Below are positions 1 through 6,901 of a DNA stretch of 11,698 bases, piece by piece. Within the stretch, counting starts at the first letter, position 1; each line of letters starts with the position of its first letter. The stretch comes from JAADHG01 sp964418645. GTDB lineage: Bacteria; Bacteroidota; Bacteroidia; Flavobacteriales; Flavobacteriaceae. The notes under the pieces are model-generated. The model saw only the letters and a program-made list of their open reading frames with translations. It was not told the DNA's origin and did not search any database. Position numbers and translations under genes: made by a program. The stretch is from contig CAYQME010000069.1 in assembly GCA_964418645.1 (NCBI GenBank), positions 1 to 11,698 on the forward strand. Direction: 5' to 3'.

Positions 1-1178
1 CAGGGGTTATTGACGATCAAGTACATTTTAGAGAGCCTGGATTAACACATAAAGCTAGCATCGAAACCGAATCTAGGTCAGCTATTTCTGGAGGAATTAC
101 ATCGTTTATTGAGATGCCCAACACCAACCCTCAAACAACAACAATCGAAAAGTTGGAAAAGAAATTTGAAATTGCTTCAAAAACCTCTTATGCTAATTAT
201 TCTTTTATGTTTGGAGGCACCAATGATAATCTTGATGAGATATTAAAGGTAGATGCTAAAAAAGTAGCCGCCTTAAAATTATTTTTAGGTTCATCAACTG
301 GAAATATGTTGGTTGATAATCCAGACGTATTAGAAAAAATATTTTCTAGTACCGACTTGTTAATTGCAGTTCATTGTGAGGACGAAGACACTATACAAGC
401 AAATCTAAAACAGTATATTGATAAGTTTGGAGATGATATTCCTATGAAGTACCATTCCAAGATTAGAAGCGAAGAATCCTGTTATTTATCGTCTTCAAAA
501 GCTATTGAGCTTGCTAAAAAAATGGGAGCTAGACTACATGTATTTCATTTATCTACAGGAAAGGAGACAGATTTGTTCACCAATAAAATGCCTCTAAAAG
601 ACAAAAAAATTACTGCAGAAGTTTGCGTTCATCATTTGTGGTTTACCGACGAAGATTATGATGAAAAAGGGACATTTATTAAATGGAATCCAGCCGTAAA
701 AACGAAGGCAGATAGAGTACAACTATGGGAGGCTTTATTAGATGATAGAATTGATGTTATTGCTAGTGATCATGCACCTCATACTTTAGAAGAAAAAAGC
801 AATGTATACACAAAAGCCCCTTCTGGAGGACCTTTAGTACAACATACTTTAGTTGCAATGCTAGAAGCCTATCATCAAGAAAAAATTTCAATTGAAAAAA
901 TTGTTGAAAAAATGTGTCATAATCCAGCTATATTATTTCAAGTAGAAAAACGAGGCTATATTAAGGAAGGCTATTTTGCAGATCTTGTTATTGTAAATGT
1001 TAATAACTCTTGGACTGTAAATAAAGATAACATTTTATATAAATGTGGTTGGTCTCCTTTTGAGAATACTACTTTTAAATCTAGAGTAACGCATACCTTT
1101 GTAAATGGAAAACTGGCTTATAAAAATTTTAAGTTTTACGACAATAAGGCTGCAAAACGATTAACCTTTAACAGATAA
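1..1178 (+). CDS. pyrC: Dihydroorotase, 5' end missing
   Basis: Zinc amidohydrolase that interconverts carbamoyl-aspartate and dihydroorotate, the third step of pyrimidine synthesis in the cytoplasm. The frame is open from base 3 and gives 391 visible residues. The family is usually about 420-450 aa, so roughly 30-50 residues lie to the left of the window. The ATG at 114 is internal (it falls in 'EMPNTNP') and is not the start. Numbering visible residues, the metal motif is 'DDQVHFREPG' (4-13), followed by 'KLFLGSSTG' with Lys92 as probable carbamylated lysine, 'VHCED' (His124), 'FHLST' (His182) and 'ASDHAPH' (Asp256). These are the expected ligands, except that the first His of the usual DxHxH is Gln6. 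I believe this Gln is typical of Bacteroidota dihydroorotases. Allantoinase or hydantoinase is the alternative, but the REPG and ASDHAPH motifs favour dihydroorotase. The stop codon overlaps the next start (TAATG). Confidence 0.93.
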   Translation, partial: GVIDDQVHFREPGLTHKASIETESRSAISGGITSFIEMPNTNPQTTTIEKLEKKFEIASKTSYANYSFMFGGTNDNLDEILKVDAKKVAALKLFLGSSTGNMLVDNPDVLEKIFSSTDLLIAVHCEDEDTIQANLKQYIDKFGDDIPMKYHSKIRSEESCYLSSSKAIELAKKMGARLHVFHLSTGKETDLFTNKMPLKDKKITAEVCVHHLWFTDEDYDEKGTFIKWNPAVKTKADRVQLWEALLDDRIDVIASDHAPHTLEEKSNVYTKAPSGGPLVQHTLVAMLEAYHQEKISIEKIVEKMCHNPAILFQVEKRGYIKEGYFADLVIVNVNNSWTVNKDNILYKCGWSPFENTTFKSRVTHTFVNGKLAYKNFKFYDNKAAKRLTFNR

Positions 1179-1687
1179 TGAGATACTTTAAATTTATTTT
1201 AATTTTGTTTTTGACAATATCTTGTAATAACAACAATATTGAAAAGCCTAAAAAACCAAAAAATCTTATTAAAAAAGATAAAATGGTAGAAATTATATAT
1301 GAGATGACAATTTTTACGGCAGCTAAAGGGGTTAACAAAAAGCTCATTGAGAATAAAGGCATTTTACCTGAAGATTATATTTATAAAAAATATAATATTG
1401 ACAGTACTCAATTTGCTCAAAGCAATGAATACTATGCATATAATTTGGATAGTTATGAAGATATCTATACAAAAGTTAAACTAAAACTTCAAAAGAAGAA
1501 AGCTTATTACGATTCTATTATTGATGCAGAAGCAAGACAAAAAAAAGCATTCAATAAAAAACAACGTGCAGAAAGAGATTCATTACTCAATAAGAGAAGA
1601 TTACTTAATAAGGGAGAAAAAATAAATCAGATTAACCCAAATCTTCTAAAAAAAGTTGACACGTCTCAGCTATTGAAACGTCAATAG
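1178..1687 (+). CDS. DUF4296 family lipoprotein
   Basis: A 169-aa protein of unknown function. The N-terminus is a short lipoprotein signal peptide: basic start, hydrophobic residues 5-14, then the lipobox 'LTISC' with Cys16 as predicted lipidation site. The residues after Cys16 are NNNN and lack an acidic cluster, so export to the cell surface is not suggested and the protein may face the periplasm. Residues about 26-110 ('KKDKMVEIIYEMTIFTAAKG', then a YNID/SYEDIY region) look like DUF4296, a domain I know from Bacteroidota. The C-terminal 60 residues are highly charged (Lys/Arg/Glu rich) and probably helical. The ATG shares one base with the dihydroorotase stop, so the two are probably translationally coupled. 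The last 56 bp run antisense through the 3' end of the epimerase gene. There is no sequence basis for linking it to pyrimidine synthesis beyond position. Confidence 0.82.
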   Translation: MRYFKFILILFLTISCNNNNIEKPKKPKNLIKKDKMVEIIYEMTIFTAAKGVNKKLIENKGILPEDYIYKKYNIDSTQFAQSNEYYAYNLDSYEDIYTKVKLKLQKKKAYYDSIIDAEARQKKAFNKKQRAERDSLLNKRRLLNKGEKINQINPNLLKKVDTSQLLKRQ

Positions 1688-2642
1688 GAATAAATGTATA
1701 ATTTAAATAAGTAACCACTTTTTTATTGCTAAAATGGGATATATTGGTAATTGTTTTAGCAGTGTGTTTTGTTATTCGCCGTCTCTTATGTTTAAGATAA
1801 GATTGTAACCAATCTAATTTCCACACGATGTTTAGTGCTAAATTAGAAGCCTCTTTTTTAGGCGGTTTTACATGTAGTTGTATTGCTACTTTAGTGAAAA
1901 AGTCTTTATAAGATAAGTTTTTGGAGACTAAAATATAACGTTTATTTTGTATATCGCTGTTCATTAATTCTATCATTGCTAATACAACGTCTTTAACAGC
2001 CACATAACCTACTACACCATTTGTATAATAGGAAAGCCCTTTATGAACGAACCTAATTAAACTACCGCTACCACTTTTCCAATATCCAGGACCAATAATT
2101 ACTCCTGGATTCACAATTATTGCATTTAATCCTTCTTGAGTGCCTCTCCAAACTTCCATTTCAGCGCCATACTTTGTAATGGCATACACATTATGATCTT
2201 CTTCAGGATTCCAATGAGTATCTTCATTGATTAACGTGCCATTTTCAGTTTTTCCAATAGTTGCAATTGAACTTACATAACACAGTTTCTCGATATTATT
2301 GGAAAGACATAGGTTAACAATATTGGCAGTTCCTTCAATATTTATTTTTCGTAATGTATGATAGTCCCTAGTATCAAATGAGATAAAAGCGGCACAATGA
2401 TATACTTTAGTAATTTCTGTAAAGGCATTTGTTAAGCTTGGGATATTATTAATATTAGCTTCAATCCATTCAATCTTCGAGAACAAAACATCAACATCTT
2501 TTGTATAATAGGAAAATACATGTTTAACTGTATTTATTTTTTCTTTCGTTCTATAAACCGCTCTAACACGATGCCCTTTCTCGGTTAATTTGTAAATTAA
2601 ATGGCTGCCAACTAAACCAGTTCCTCCAGTAACTAATATCAT
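1632..2642 (-). CDS. NAD-dependent epimerase/dehydratase (extended SDR)
   Basis: A 336-aa extended short-chain dehydrogenase. The Rossmann motif 'TGGTGLVGSHL' (5-15) binds NAD(P). 'HCAAF' (82-86) matches the conserved extended-SDR strand. Ser124/Ser125 ('YVSSIAT') with Tyr153 and Lys157 ('YAITKYGAE') form the catalytic triad. 'NPGVIIGPGYW' (178-188) is the usual substrate-domain segment, and 'YVAVKDVVLAM' (213-223) is the conserved downstream motif. The closest general types are dihydroflavonol-reductase or 3-beta-HSD-like SDRs and sugar-nucleotide epimerases. The substrate cannot be told from sequence, and no sugar-pathway neighbour helps. The C-terminal part (260-310) is basic. The gene is divergent from tyrS across 72 bp and convergent with the DUF4296 gene, overlapping it by 56 bp. 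Confidence 0.9.
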   Translation of the reverse strand: MILVTGGTGLVGSHLIYKLTEKGHRVRAVYRTKEKINTVKHVFSYYTKDVDVLFSKIEWIEANINNIPSLTNAFTEITKVYHCAAFISFDTRDYHTLRKINIEGTANIVNLCLSNNIEKLCYVSSIATIGKTENGTLINEDTHWNPEEDHNVYAITKYGAEMEVWRGTQEGLNAIIVNPGVIIGPGYWKSGSGSLIRFVHKGLSYYTNGVVGYVAVKDVVLAMIELMNSDIQNKRYILVSKNLSYKDFFTKVAIQLHVKPPKKEASNLALNIVWKLDWLQSYLKHKRRRITKHTAKTITNISHFSNKKVVTYLNYTFIPIDVSIAETCQLFLEDLG

Positions 2643-2665
2643 ATCACTAAATTAATGATTTTTCT

Positions 2666-2696
2666 TTTCTCATCAGTAACGAAACATTTATCTTTG
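2666..2696 (+). promoter_or_regulatory. Predicted Bacteroidota promoter for tyrS
   Basis: TATCTTTG at 2689-2696 matches the Bacteroidota -7 consensus TAnnTTTG exactly. A TTTC at 2666-2669, 19 bases upstream, is one base from the -33 TTTG. Initiation a few bases after the box would leave a leader of only about 10-15 nt before the tyrS ATG at 2715. No Shine-Dalgarno sequence is present. Confidence 0.6.
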
Positions 2697-2714
2697 TTCA
2701 AATTTTTATAAGAA

Positions 2715-4010
2715 ATGGCAAAGAATTTTATCGAAGAGTTAACTTGGAGAGGCATGCTACACGATACAATGCCTGGTGCTGAAGCGCATTTATTGGAACA
2801 AATGCGAAGTGCTTATGTTGGTTTTGATCCAACAGCCGATTCTTTACATATTGGAAATTTAGTACCTATTATGTTGTTAGCACATTTTCAGCGTTGTGGG
2901 CACATGCCAGTAGCATTAGTTGGTGGCGCTACAGGAATGATTGGCGATCCCTCTGGAAAATCAAATGAACGGAGTTTATTAGATGAAGCAACTTTGCGTC
3001 ACAATCAAGAGGCTATTAAAGGCCAACTGGCACATTTTTTAGATTTTGAAAGTGCTTCGGATAATGCTGCGGAATTAGTGAACAACTACGATTGGATGAA
3101 AAGCTTTTTGTTTCTTGATTTTATTCGTGATGTTGGTAAACATATTACAGTTAATTATATGATGGCTAAAGATTCCGTAAAAAATAGAATTACGTCTGAA
3201 GCCTCAGAAGGCATGAGTTTTACTGAGTTCACATATCAATTAGTGCAGGGTTATGATTTTCTTCATTTATATAAAGCTAACAATTGTACGATACAAATGG
3301 GAGGTAGTGATCAATGGGGAAATATTACCACAGGAACCGAATTAATAAGAAGAATTGGTAATGGGAAAGGTTACGCTATTACCTGCCCATTAATTACAAA
3401 ATCTGATGGCTCCAAATTTGGAAAATCAGAAGGCGGTAACGTATGGCTAGATGCAAAGAGAACCTCACCTTATAAATTTTATCAGTATTGGTTAAATTCT
3501 AGTGACGAGGATGCTGAGAAATATATAAAAATATTTACGTTTTTAACTAAAGACGAGATTGATACGCTAATAAAAGAGCATCAAGAAGCGCCACATTTGC
3601 GTTTATTACAAAAACGAATGGCTAGAGAAATTACTACCATGGTACATTCAAAAGCAGATTTTGAAAATGCAGAGAAAGCATCTAATATTTTATTTAGTAA
3701 GACGTTTAAAGATGATATAAACACTTTGGATGAAGGCACTTTTTTAGATGTTTTTGAAGGGGTTCCCCAAGCAGAAATAGCAAAAGGCGATATTACTAAT
3801 GGGGTGGATATGATTGCTGCATTAGCTGCAAAAACTAATTTTTTAGCATCTAATGGGGAAGCTAGACGTGCCTTAAAAGAAAATTCGGTGTCGGTAAATA
3901 AAGAAAAAGTAAAAGAAACATTTGTAATAACAAATGAAGATTTAATAAATGACACTTATATCATTATTAACAAAGGGAAGCGTAACACCTATATTATTAA
4001 AGCTATATAA
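2715..4010 (+). CDS. tyrS: Tyrosyl-tRNA synthetase
   Basis: Class I aminoacyl-tRNA synthetase that charges tRNA-Tyr with tyrosine in two ATP-dependent steps. It has 431 aa, a normal full length for the bacterial TyrS type. The Rossmann catalytic domain spans about 1-230: 'YVGFDPTADSLHIGN' (34-48) carries the HIGH-type signature as HIGN, 'GGATGMIGDPSGKS' (70-83) follows, 'QLVQGYDFLHLY' (175-186) and 'QMGGSDQWGNI' (194-204) line the tyrosine and ATP pocket, and 'KFGKS' (234-238) is the KMSKS-type loop. The middle helical anticodon-binding domain runs to about 340. The tail from about 355 ('VDMIAALAAKTNFLASNGEARRALKENSVSVN') is an S4 RNA-binding domain. The ATG start sits just below a good -7 box. 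It is probably monocistronic, because the next gene is convergent and a hairpin lies between them. Asn in place of the last His of HIGH appears to be a lineage variant. Confidence 0.98.
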   Translation: MAKNFIEELTWRGMLHDTMPGAEAHLLEQMRSAYVGFDPTADSLHIGNLVPIMLLAHFQRCGHMPVALVGGATGMIGDPSGKSNERSLLDEATLRHNQEAIKGQLAHFLDFESASDNAAELVNNYDWMKSFLFLDFIRDVGKHITVNYMMAKDSVKNRITSEASEGMSFTEFTYQLVQGYDFLHLYKANNCTIQMGGSDQWGNITTGTELIRRIGNGKGYAITCPLITKSDGSKFGKSEGGNVWLDAKRTSPYKFYQYWLNSSDEDAEKYIKIFTFLTKDEIDTLIKEHQEAPHLRLLQKRMAREITTMVHSKADFENAEKASNILFSKTFKDDINTLDEGTFLDVFEGVPQAEIAKGDITNGVDMIAALAAKTNFLASNGEARRALKENSVSVNKEKVKETFVITNEDLINDTYIIINKGKRNTYIIKAI

Positions 4011-4015
4011 AAGAT

Positions 4016-4049
4016 GAAGTCTGGCTATTAATTGTAATGACCAGACTTC
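4016..4049. terminator. Hairpin terminator between convergent tyrS and YHS gene
   Basis: GAAGTCTGG (4016-4024) pairs perfectly with CCAGACTTC (4041-4049). After one C/A mismatch the stem continues for five more pairs (one G-U) to a four-base loop at 4031-4034. On the - strand the hairpin is followed by ATCTTTTATATAG, which is T-rich, so it best fits a terminator for the YHS gene. On the + strand no T-run follows, but the stem could still protect or end the tyrS mRNA. Confidence 0.75.
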
Positions 4050-4059
4050 GTGAAACTAA

Positions 4060-4530
4060 CTAACGTAATTTTTCTTTTTCAACAGCATTAATTTTTACTT
4101 TAATGTGCTCCCAGTTTTTGTCGGCTTTTTGTTTCAATCCTTTCAGATCTTTTTTCCAAAGTTCTAAAGTATTTGTACCCCAAGCATTATAAAACAAATA
4201 CAGCTTTCCGTCTAATATTTGATAAGTTTCAGGGTTAATCTTAACTTTTTCAGCAGTTGCTCCTATAGCATAAGCGCAATAGCCTCCATATTGTGGAATA
4301 TATTTAGTTGGATTTGCCTTAAAAGTATTTAAGTGCTTTTGTGTAGAAAACTTATAAGAAACACCCTCAAATTGAGTAATAAATTTTTTGTTCCCCTCAA
4401 CGGGATTGTCATCAAAATACGAGACAACATCATAACCATTAGCTACAAATCCCTTTTTTGTATTGTAATCTATTTGCTGTGCATAAATTAATGCTGTATT
4501 AAATACAAAAAGAATAAGTAATACTCTCAT
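4060..4530 (-). CDS. Secreted YHS-domain protein
   Basis: A 156-aa protein of unknown exact role. Residues 1-17 are a signal peptide (hydrophobic 'LLILFVFNTALIYA', cleavage likely before Gln18), so it should act in the periplasm or outside. Residues about 29-85 form a YHS-type domain: 'VANGYDVVSYF' (29-39), 'VEGNKKF', 'YKFSTQKHLNTFKANPTKY' (59-77) and 'PQYGGYCAYA' (79-88). YHS domains occur in metal-handling proteins and sensors, so metal binding is plausible but unproven; His66 and Cys85 are candidate residues. The tail 'YQILDGKLYLFYNAWGTNTLELW' (103-125) is common in stand-alone YHS proteins of this type. It lies 59 bp downstream of the LuxE-like gene on the same strand and could be co-transcribed with it. 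I see no clear promoter of its own. Confidence 0.85.
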   Translation of the reverse strand: MRVLLILFVFNTALIYAQQIDYNTKKGFVANGYDVVSYFDDNPVEGNKKFITQFEGVSYKFSTQKHLNTFKANPTKYIPQYGGYCAYAIGATAEKVKINPETYQILDGKLYLFYNAWGTNTLELWKKDLKGLKQKADKNWEHIKVKINAVEKEKLR

Positions 4531-4589
4531 TTTTAAAAAGTTTTGAATTATACATTATGTCGAATAATAATAGCAATAATTACAAAATA

Positions 4590-5570
4590 TTATAAAACCA
4601 TTAAATTGCAACCTCTAATGTCGGAGTTGTCGAAACGTCCAAGAATTTCAAAAGTGTTATTATCATATACTCTTCCTAAATCTTGAGTAGCGATAAAAGC
4701 GCAAGAATTTAAATTTGCTAAATCTATAATATTAATACCACCGGTTTTATCAAAGTTTTGAATTGTTAAGGCATCTTCAGTATCTCGCGTTATCACTTTC
4801 ATCCAAGGAGGTGTTTTAAACCTACAATTCTCTTTTGAATATGCTTGGGAGAGTAATTCGGTCATGCCGTATTCGCTATGAATAACGTCTACTCCAAAGC
4901 CTTTTTTAAGACACTTGTGTAGATCTTCTCGTATCAATTCTTTTCGATGCCCTTTCATGCCGCCAGTTTCCATAACAACAGTGTTATTAAGATTAAGCTG
5001 ATACATTTCAACAAAATCTAATAAAGCAAAGGATACACCAATGAGTAGTGTTTTTTTGTTCTGAGATTCTAAACTAACCAAAACGTTTTTCAGCACATCT
5101 AAATCATGTAGGTAGAACCCGCTTTCTAAATGATTAGAATTAATAATCATATCATTAATCATGTAAATTAATGACGAACCATCACGTTCTAAATATGAAG
5201 GCAATAAAGCTAAAATGACATAGTCTTTTATATTTCCATAAAAAATGCTGAAGCATTTTCTAAAACTTTGCTCATAAAGTTTAAGGTCTGTTACAAAGTG
5301 TTTGCTTGTGTTTTGACCTGTTGTACCACTGCTAGTAAAAGTTTCTTTAATAGTATCTTTAGAACTTAGTATTTGATGTGATTTAAAAAATTGTATTGGT
5401 AAAAAAGGGATGTCTTTAATTGATTTTACATCGCTAGGATGTTTATATAATAAATCACAAAAGGAACGATACACCATATTGTTTTCAAACTGATGTTTAA
5501 AAATTTGTAAAGCCATATTGCTAAATTCTTGTTCAGTTTTAATTTTAAAAATAGCTTTGTGGTTTATCAT
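4590..5570 (-). CDS. LuxE/PaaK-like acyl-adenylating enzyme (putative acyltransferase)
   Basis: A 326-aa member of the ANL superfamily, closest in layout to LuxE acyl-protein synthetases and PaaK-like ligases. The ATP/AMP loop is 'TSSGTTGQ' (79-86). 'VVMETGGMKGHRKEL' (198-212) and 'HSEYGMTELLSQAY' (231-244) correspond to the A4/A5 region that holds adenylate. 'DLGRV' (297-301) and 'GRFDNSDIRGCN' (311-322) correspond to the A7/A8 hinge. The protein ends just after the hinge, so the mobile C-terminal domain of full ANL enzymes is absent, as in LuxE. LuxE carries an acyl-cysteine near its C-terminus, and Cys321 here is a candidate by position (inference). No luxC/luxD/luxAB genes are near, so bioluminescence is not suggested. 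The acyl substrate is unknown. There is no signal peptide, so it should be cytoplasmic. Confidence 0.82.
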   Translation of the reverse strand: MINHKAIFKIKTEQEFSNMALQIFKHQFENNMVYRSFCDLLYKHPSDVKSIKDIPFLPIQFFKSHQILSSKDTIKETFTSSGTTGQNTSKHFVTDLKLYEQSFRKCFSIFYGNIKDYVILALLPSYLERDGSSLIYMINDMIINSNHLESGFYLHDLDVLKNVLVSLESQNKKTLLIGVSFALLDFVEMYQLNLNNTVVMETGGMKGHRKELIREDLHKCLKKGFGVDVIHSEYGMTELLSQAYSKENCRFKTPPWMKVITRDTEDALTIQNFDKTGGINIIDLANLNSCAFIATQDLGRVYDNNTFEILGRFDNSDIRGCNLMVL

Positions 5571-5606
5571 ACAGTATAAAACAAATAGAATAACAAAAGT
5601 GTAAAA

Positions 5607-5638
5607 TTAAAAAGCGTTGCTACAGCAACGCTTTTTAA
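5607..5638 (-). terminator. Strong intrinsic terminator after the T9SS-domain gene
   Basis: A perfect 14-bp inverted repeat (TTAAAAAGCGTTGC at 5607-5620, its complement at 5625-5638) with a TACA loop. The GC core GCGTTGC is flanked by A- and T-runs, the classic bidirectional rho-independent form. It lies 22 bp after the stop of the - strand T9SS-domain gene and separates it from the LuxE-like gene, so these two are probably separate transcripts. Confidence 0.88.
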
Positions 5639-5660
5639 AAAGCATAGAATATTTTTTATG

Positions 5661-6002
5661 TTATCTAACGACTAACTTACGTGTTGCTGATAACTCATTT
5701 TCTTTAATTTTTAGAATATAAACACCAGGATTTAGGTCGTTAATTTTAAGTTCTTTACCATATAGCATTTGAGAAAAAATCTTTTTACCTAAGACATCAT
5801 AAATTTCAATCCTCTTTGTCAGATTAAGTTTCGTATATATATATACTTTGCCATTACTCACAGGATTAGGAAAAATATTAAGATTTTCAATGTTTTCAGT
5901 TTGGTCATTATGAACTAAGGCATTATTAGATTGCGCATAAGAAGGCAGTGACACAAAAAGCATCATTAAGAATAATAATTTAAAAATGTAGTTTTTTTTC
6001 AT
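5661..6002 (-). CDS. Minimal T9SS type A sorting-domain protein
   Basis: A 113-aa secreted protein. Residues 1-23 are a signal peptide (basic MKK, hydrophobic 'LLFLMMLFVSLP', cleavage 'SYA|Q'). After a linker of only about 18 residues, residues about 42-113 form a complete C-terminal type IX secretion sorting domain: 'NIFPNPVSNGKVYIY' (42-56), 'RIEIYDVLGKKIF' (64-76), 'LKINDLNPGVYILKI' (85-99) and the final 'SATRKLVVR'. In known T9SS cargo this domain sends the protein across the outer membrane and is removed or attached to the surface. Here there is no room for a separate cargo domain, so the domain itself, or the short linker, is the product. The gene is divergent from the response regulator across 215 bp and ends in a strong terminator. 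It could be a remnant of a larger gene, but both ends look intact. Confidence 0.9.
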   Translation of the reverse strand: MKKNYIFKLLFLMMLFVSLPSYAQSNNALVHNDQTENIENLNIFPNPVSNGKVYIYTKLNLTKRIEIYDVLGKKIFSQMLYGKELKINDLNPGVYILKIKENELSATRKLVVR

Positions 6003-6110
6003 AGATGTTGAGTTAATATAAAAACATTATGGGTAAAATTAATAAATAGTTAGCAAGAATTATACCAAAAACATGTTAAAAAAACCTTCAGTTTGTCGAA
6101 AAAGTTAATA

Positions 6111-6134
6111 TAATGTAAGTTCTAGGTTACATTA
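6111..6134. repeat. Inverted repeat in the divergent gap before the response regulator
   Basis: TAATGTAA (6111-6118) and TTACATTA (6127-6134) are perfect 8-bp arms around an 8-bp spacer with a central CTAG. The arm centres are about 16 bp apart, roughly one and a half helix turns. The rest of the 215-bp gap (6003-6217) holds only AT-rich sequence and candidate promoter boxes. The repeat may be an operator, but in AT-rich DNA chance is possible. Confidence 0.4.
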
Positions 6135-6140
6135 ATGTTA

Positions 6141-6186
6141 TTTGTTTTTAATATTATCTAATTCTTTTTGATTAATATTATCTTTA
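6141..6186 (+). promoter_or_regulatory. Candidate promoter region for the two-component operon
   Basis: Two imperfect -7 boxes are visible. TCTTTTTG at 6163-6170 lies 18 bases after a TTTG at 6141-6144. TATCTTTA at 6179-6186 lacks an obvious -33. Each is one base from TAnnTTTG. The first has the better spacing, while the second would give a leader of about 25 nt, closer to the usual length. Confidence 0.35.
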
Positions 6187-6217
6187 TAGCACTAAATTCT
6201 TATCACACTTTTAATTA

Positions 6218-6901
6218 ATGGAAAAAAGAGATATAAAAATACTATTAGTTGATGATGAACCAGATATTTTAGAAATAGTTGGTTATAATTTGTCTTCAGA
6301 AGGCTATAAAGTCATTACCGCAGAGAATGGTGCAGAAGGGGTTGAAAAAGCAAGAAAGGAAAAGCCACATTTAATTATTTTAGATGTTATGATGCCTGAG
6401 ATGGATGGGATTGAAGCTTGCGAAAAAATTAGAGAACTGCCAGGACTTTCAGATGTAATTGTAACATTTTTAACGGCAAGAGGAGAAGATTATTCTCTAG
6501 TAGCAGGGTTTGAAGCAGGTGCAGACGATTATATTACAAAACCAATTAAGCCAAAAGTCTTAGTGAGTAAAGTGAAAGCTTTATTAAGACGTTATAAAGA
6601 AAAAGAGCAACAAGAAAAGGTGGTTAAAATTGGAAATTTAATTATTGATAGAGACGCCTATAAAATTTTATTAAGTGGGAAAGAAATTATATTACCACGT
6701 AAGGAGTTTGAACTGTTATCTCTTTTAACATCAAAACCAGGAAAAGTATTTAAAAGAGATGAGATTTTAGACAAAGTCTGGGGGAACGAAGTAATTGTTG
6801 GTGGAAGAACAATAGATGTGCATATTAGAAAACTTAGAGAAAAGATAGGTGAGAGTTCTTTTAAAACGGTTAAAGGTGTTGGCTATAAGTTTGTGAATTA
6901 A
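6218..6901 (+). CDS. OmpR/PhoB-family response regulator
   Basis: A 227-aa DNA-binding response regulator. The receiver domain (about 6-124) has the acidic pair Asp12/Asp13 ('LLVDDEPD'), the phospho-acceptor Asp56 ('IILDVMMPEMDG'), the switch Thr86 ('FLTARGE') and Lys108 ('DDYITKPI'). The C-terminal domain (about 135-227) is an OmpR/PhoB winged helix: 'LPRKEFELLSLLTSKPGKVFKRDEILDKVWG' leads to the recognition-helix segment 'RTIDVHIRKLREKIG' and the wing 'TVKGVGYKF'. It is of PhoB type in layout, but I see no phosphate genes nearby and do not assign phosphate control. The stop overlaps the kinase start by one base (TAATG), so the pair is probably made as a coupled unit. The gene is divergent from the T9SS-domain protein, which it might regulate from the shared gap (inference from position only). 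Confidence 0.95.
   Translation: MEKRDIKILLVDDEPDILEIVGYNLSSEGYKVITAENGAEGVEKARKEKPHLIILDVMMPEMDGIEACEKIRELPGLSDVIVTFLTARGEDYSLVAGFEAGADDYITKPIKPKVLVSKVKALLRRYKEKEQQEKVVKIGNLIIDRDAYKILLSGKEIILPRKEFELLSLLTSKPGKVFKRDEILDKVWGNEVIVGGRTIDVHIRKLREKIGESSFKTVKGVGYKFVN

Noticed and set aside
1168..1362. Open frame of 64 codons on the - strand at the pyrC/DUF4296 junction, predicted very hydrophobic
   Set aside because: It is antisense to a lipoprotein signal and Lys-rich stretch, which naturally reads as hydrophobic codons on the other strand. No promoter box was seen.
2020..2515. A 16-bp direct repeat (TTTGTATAATAGGAAA) at 2020-2035 and 2500-2515
   Set aside because: Both copies are in the epimerase coding frame and encode similar Ser-Tyr-Tyr-Thr segments 480 bp apart. 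There is no flanking mobile-element structure, so shared codon use is the simpler reading.
3581..3955. Open frame of 124 codons on the - strand inside tyrS
   Set aside because: It lies fully antisense to the S4-domain end of a clear tyrS and has no recognisable domain. Its Ser/Phe/Leu-rich translation is what the complement of AT-rich coding DNA usually gives.
4590..5570. Bioluminescence (lux) locus
   Set aside because: Only a LuxE-like protein is present; no luciferase or reductase genes are visible and the protein is shorter than LuxE.
4060..6002. New defence or secretion island around the LuxE-like, YHS and T9SS-domain genes
   Set aside because: A strong terminator splits the group, and there are no nucleases, toxins, integrases, repeats or composition shift. 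The association is not supported beyond adjacency.
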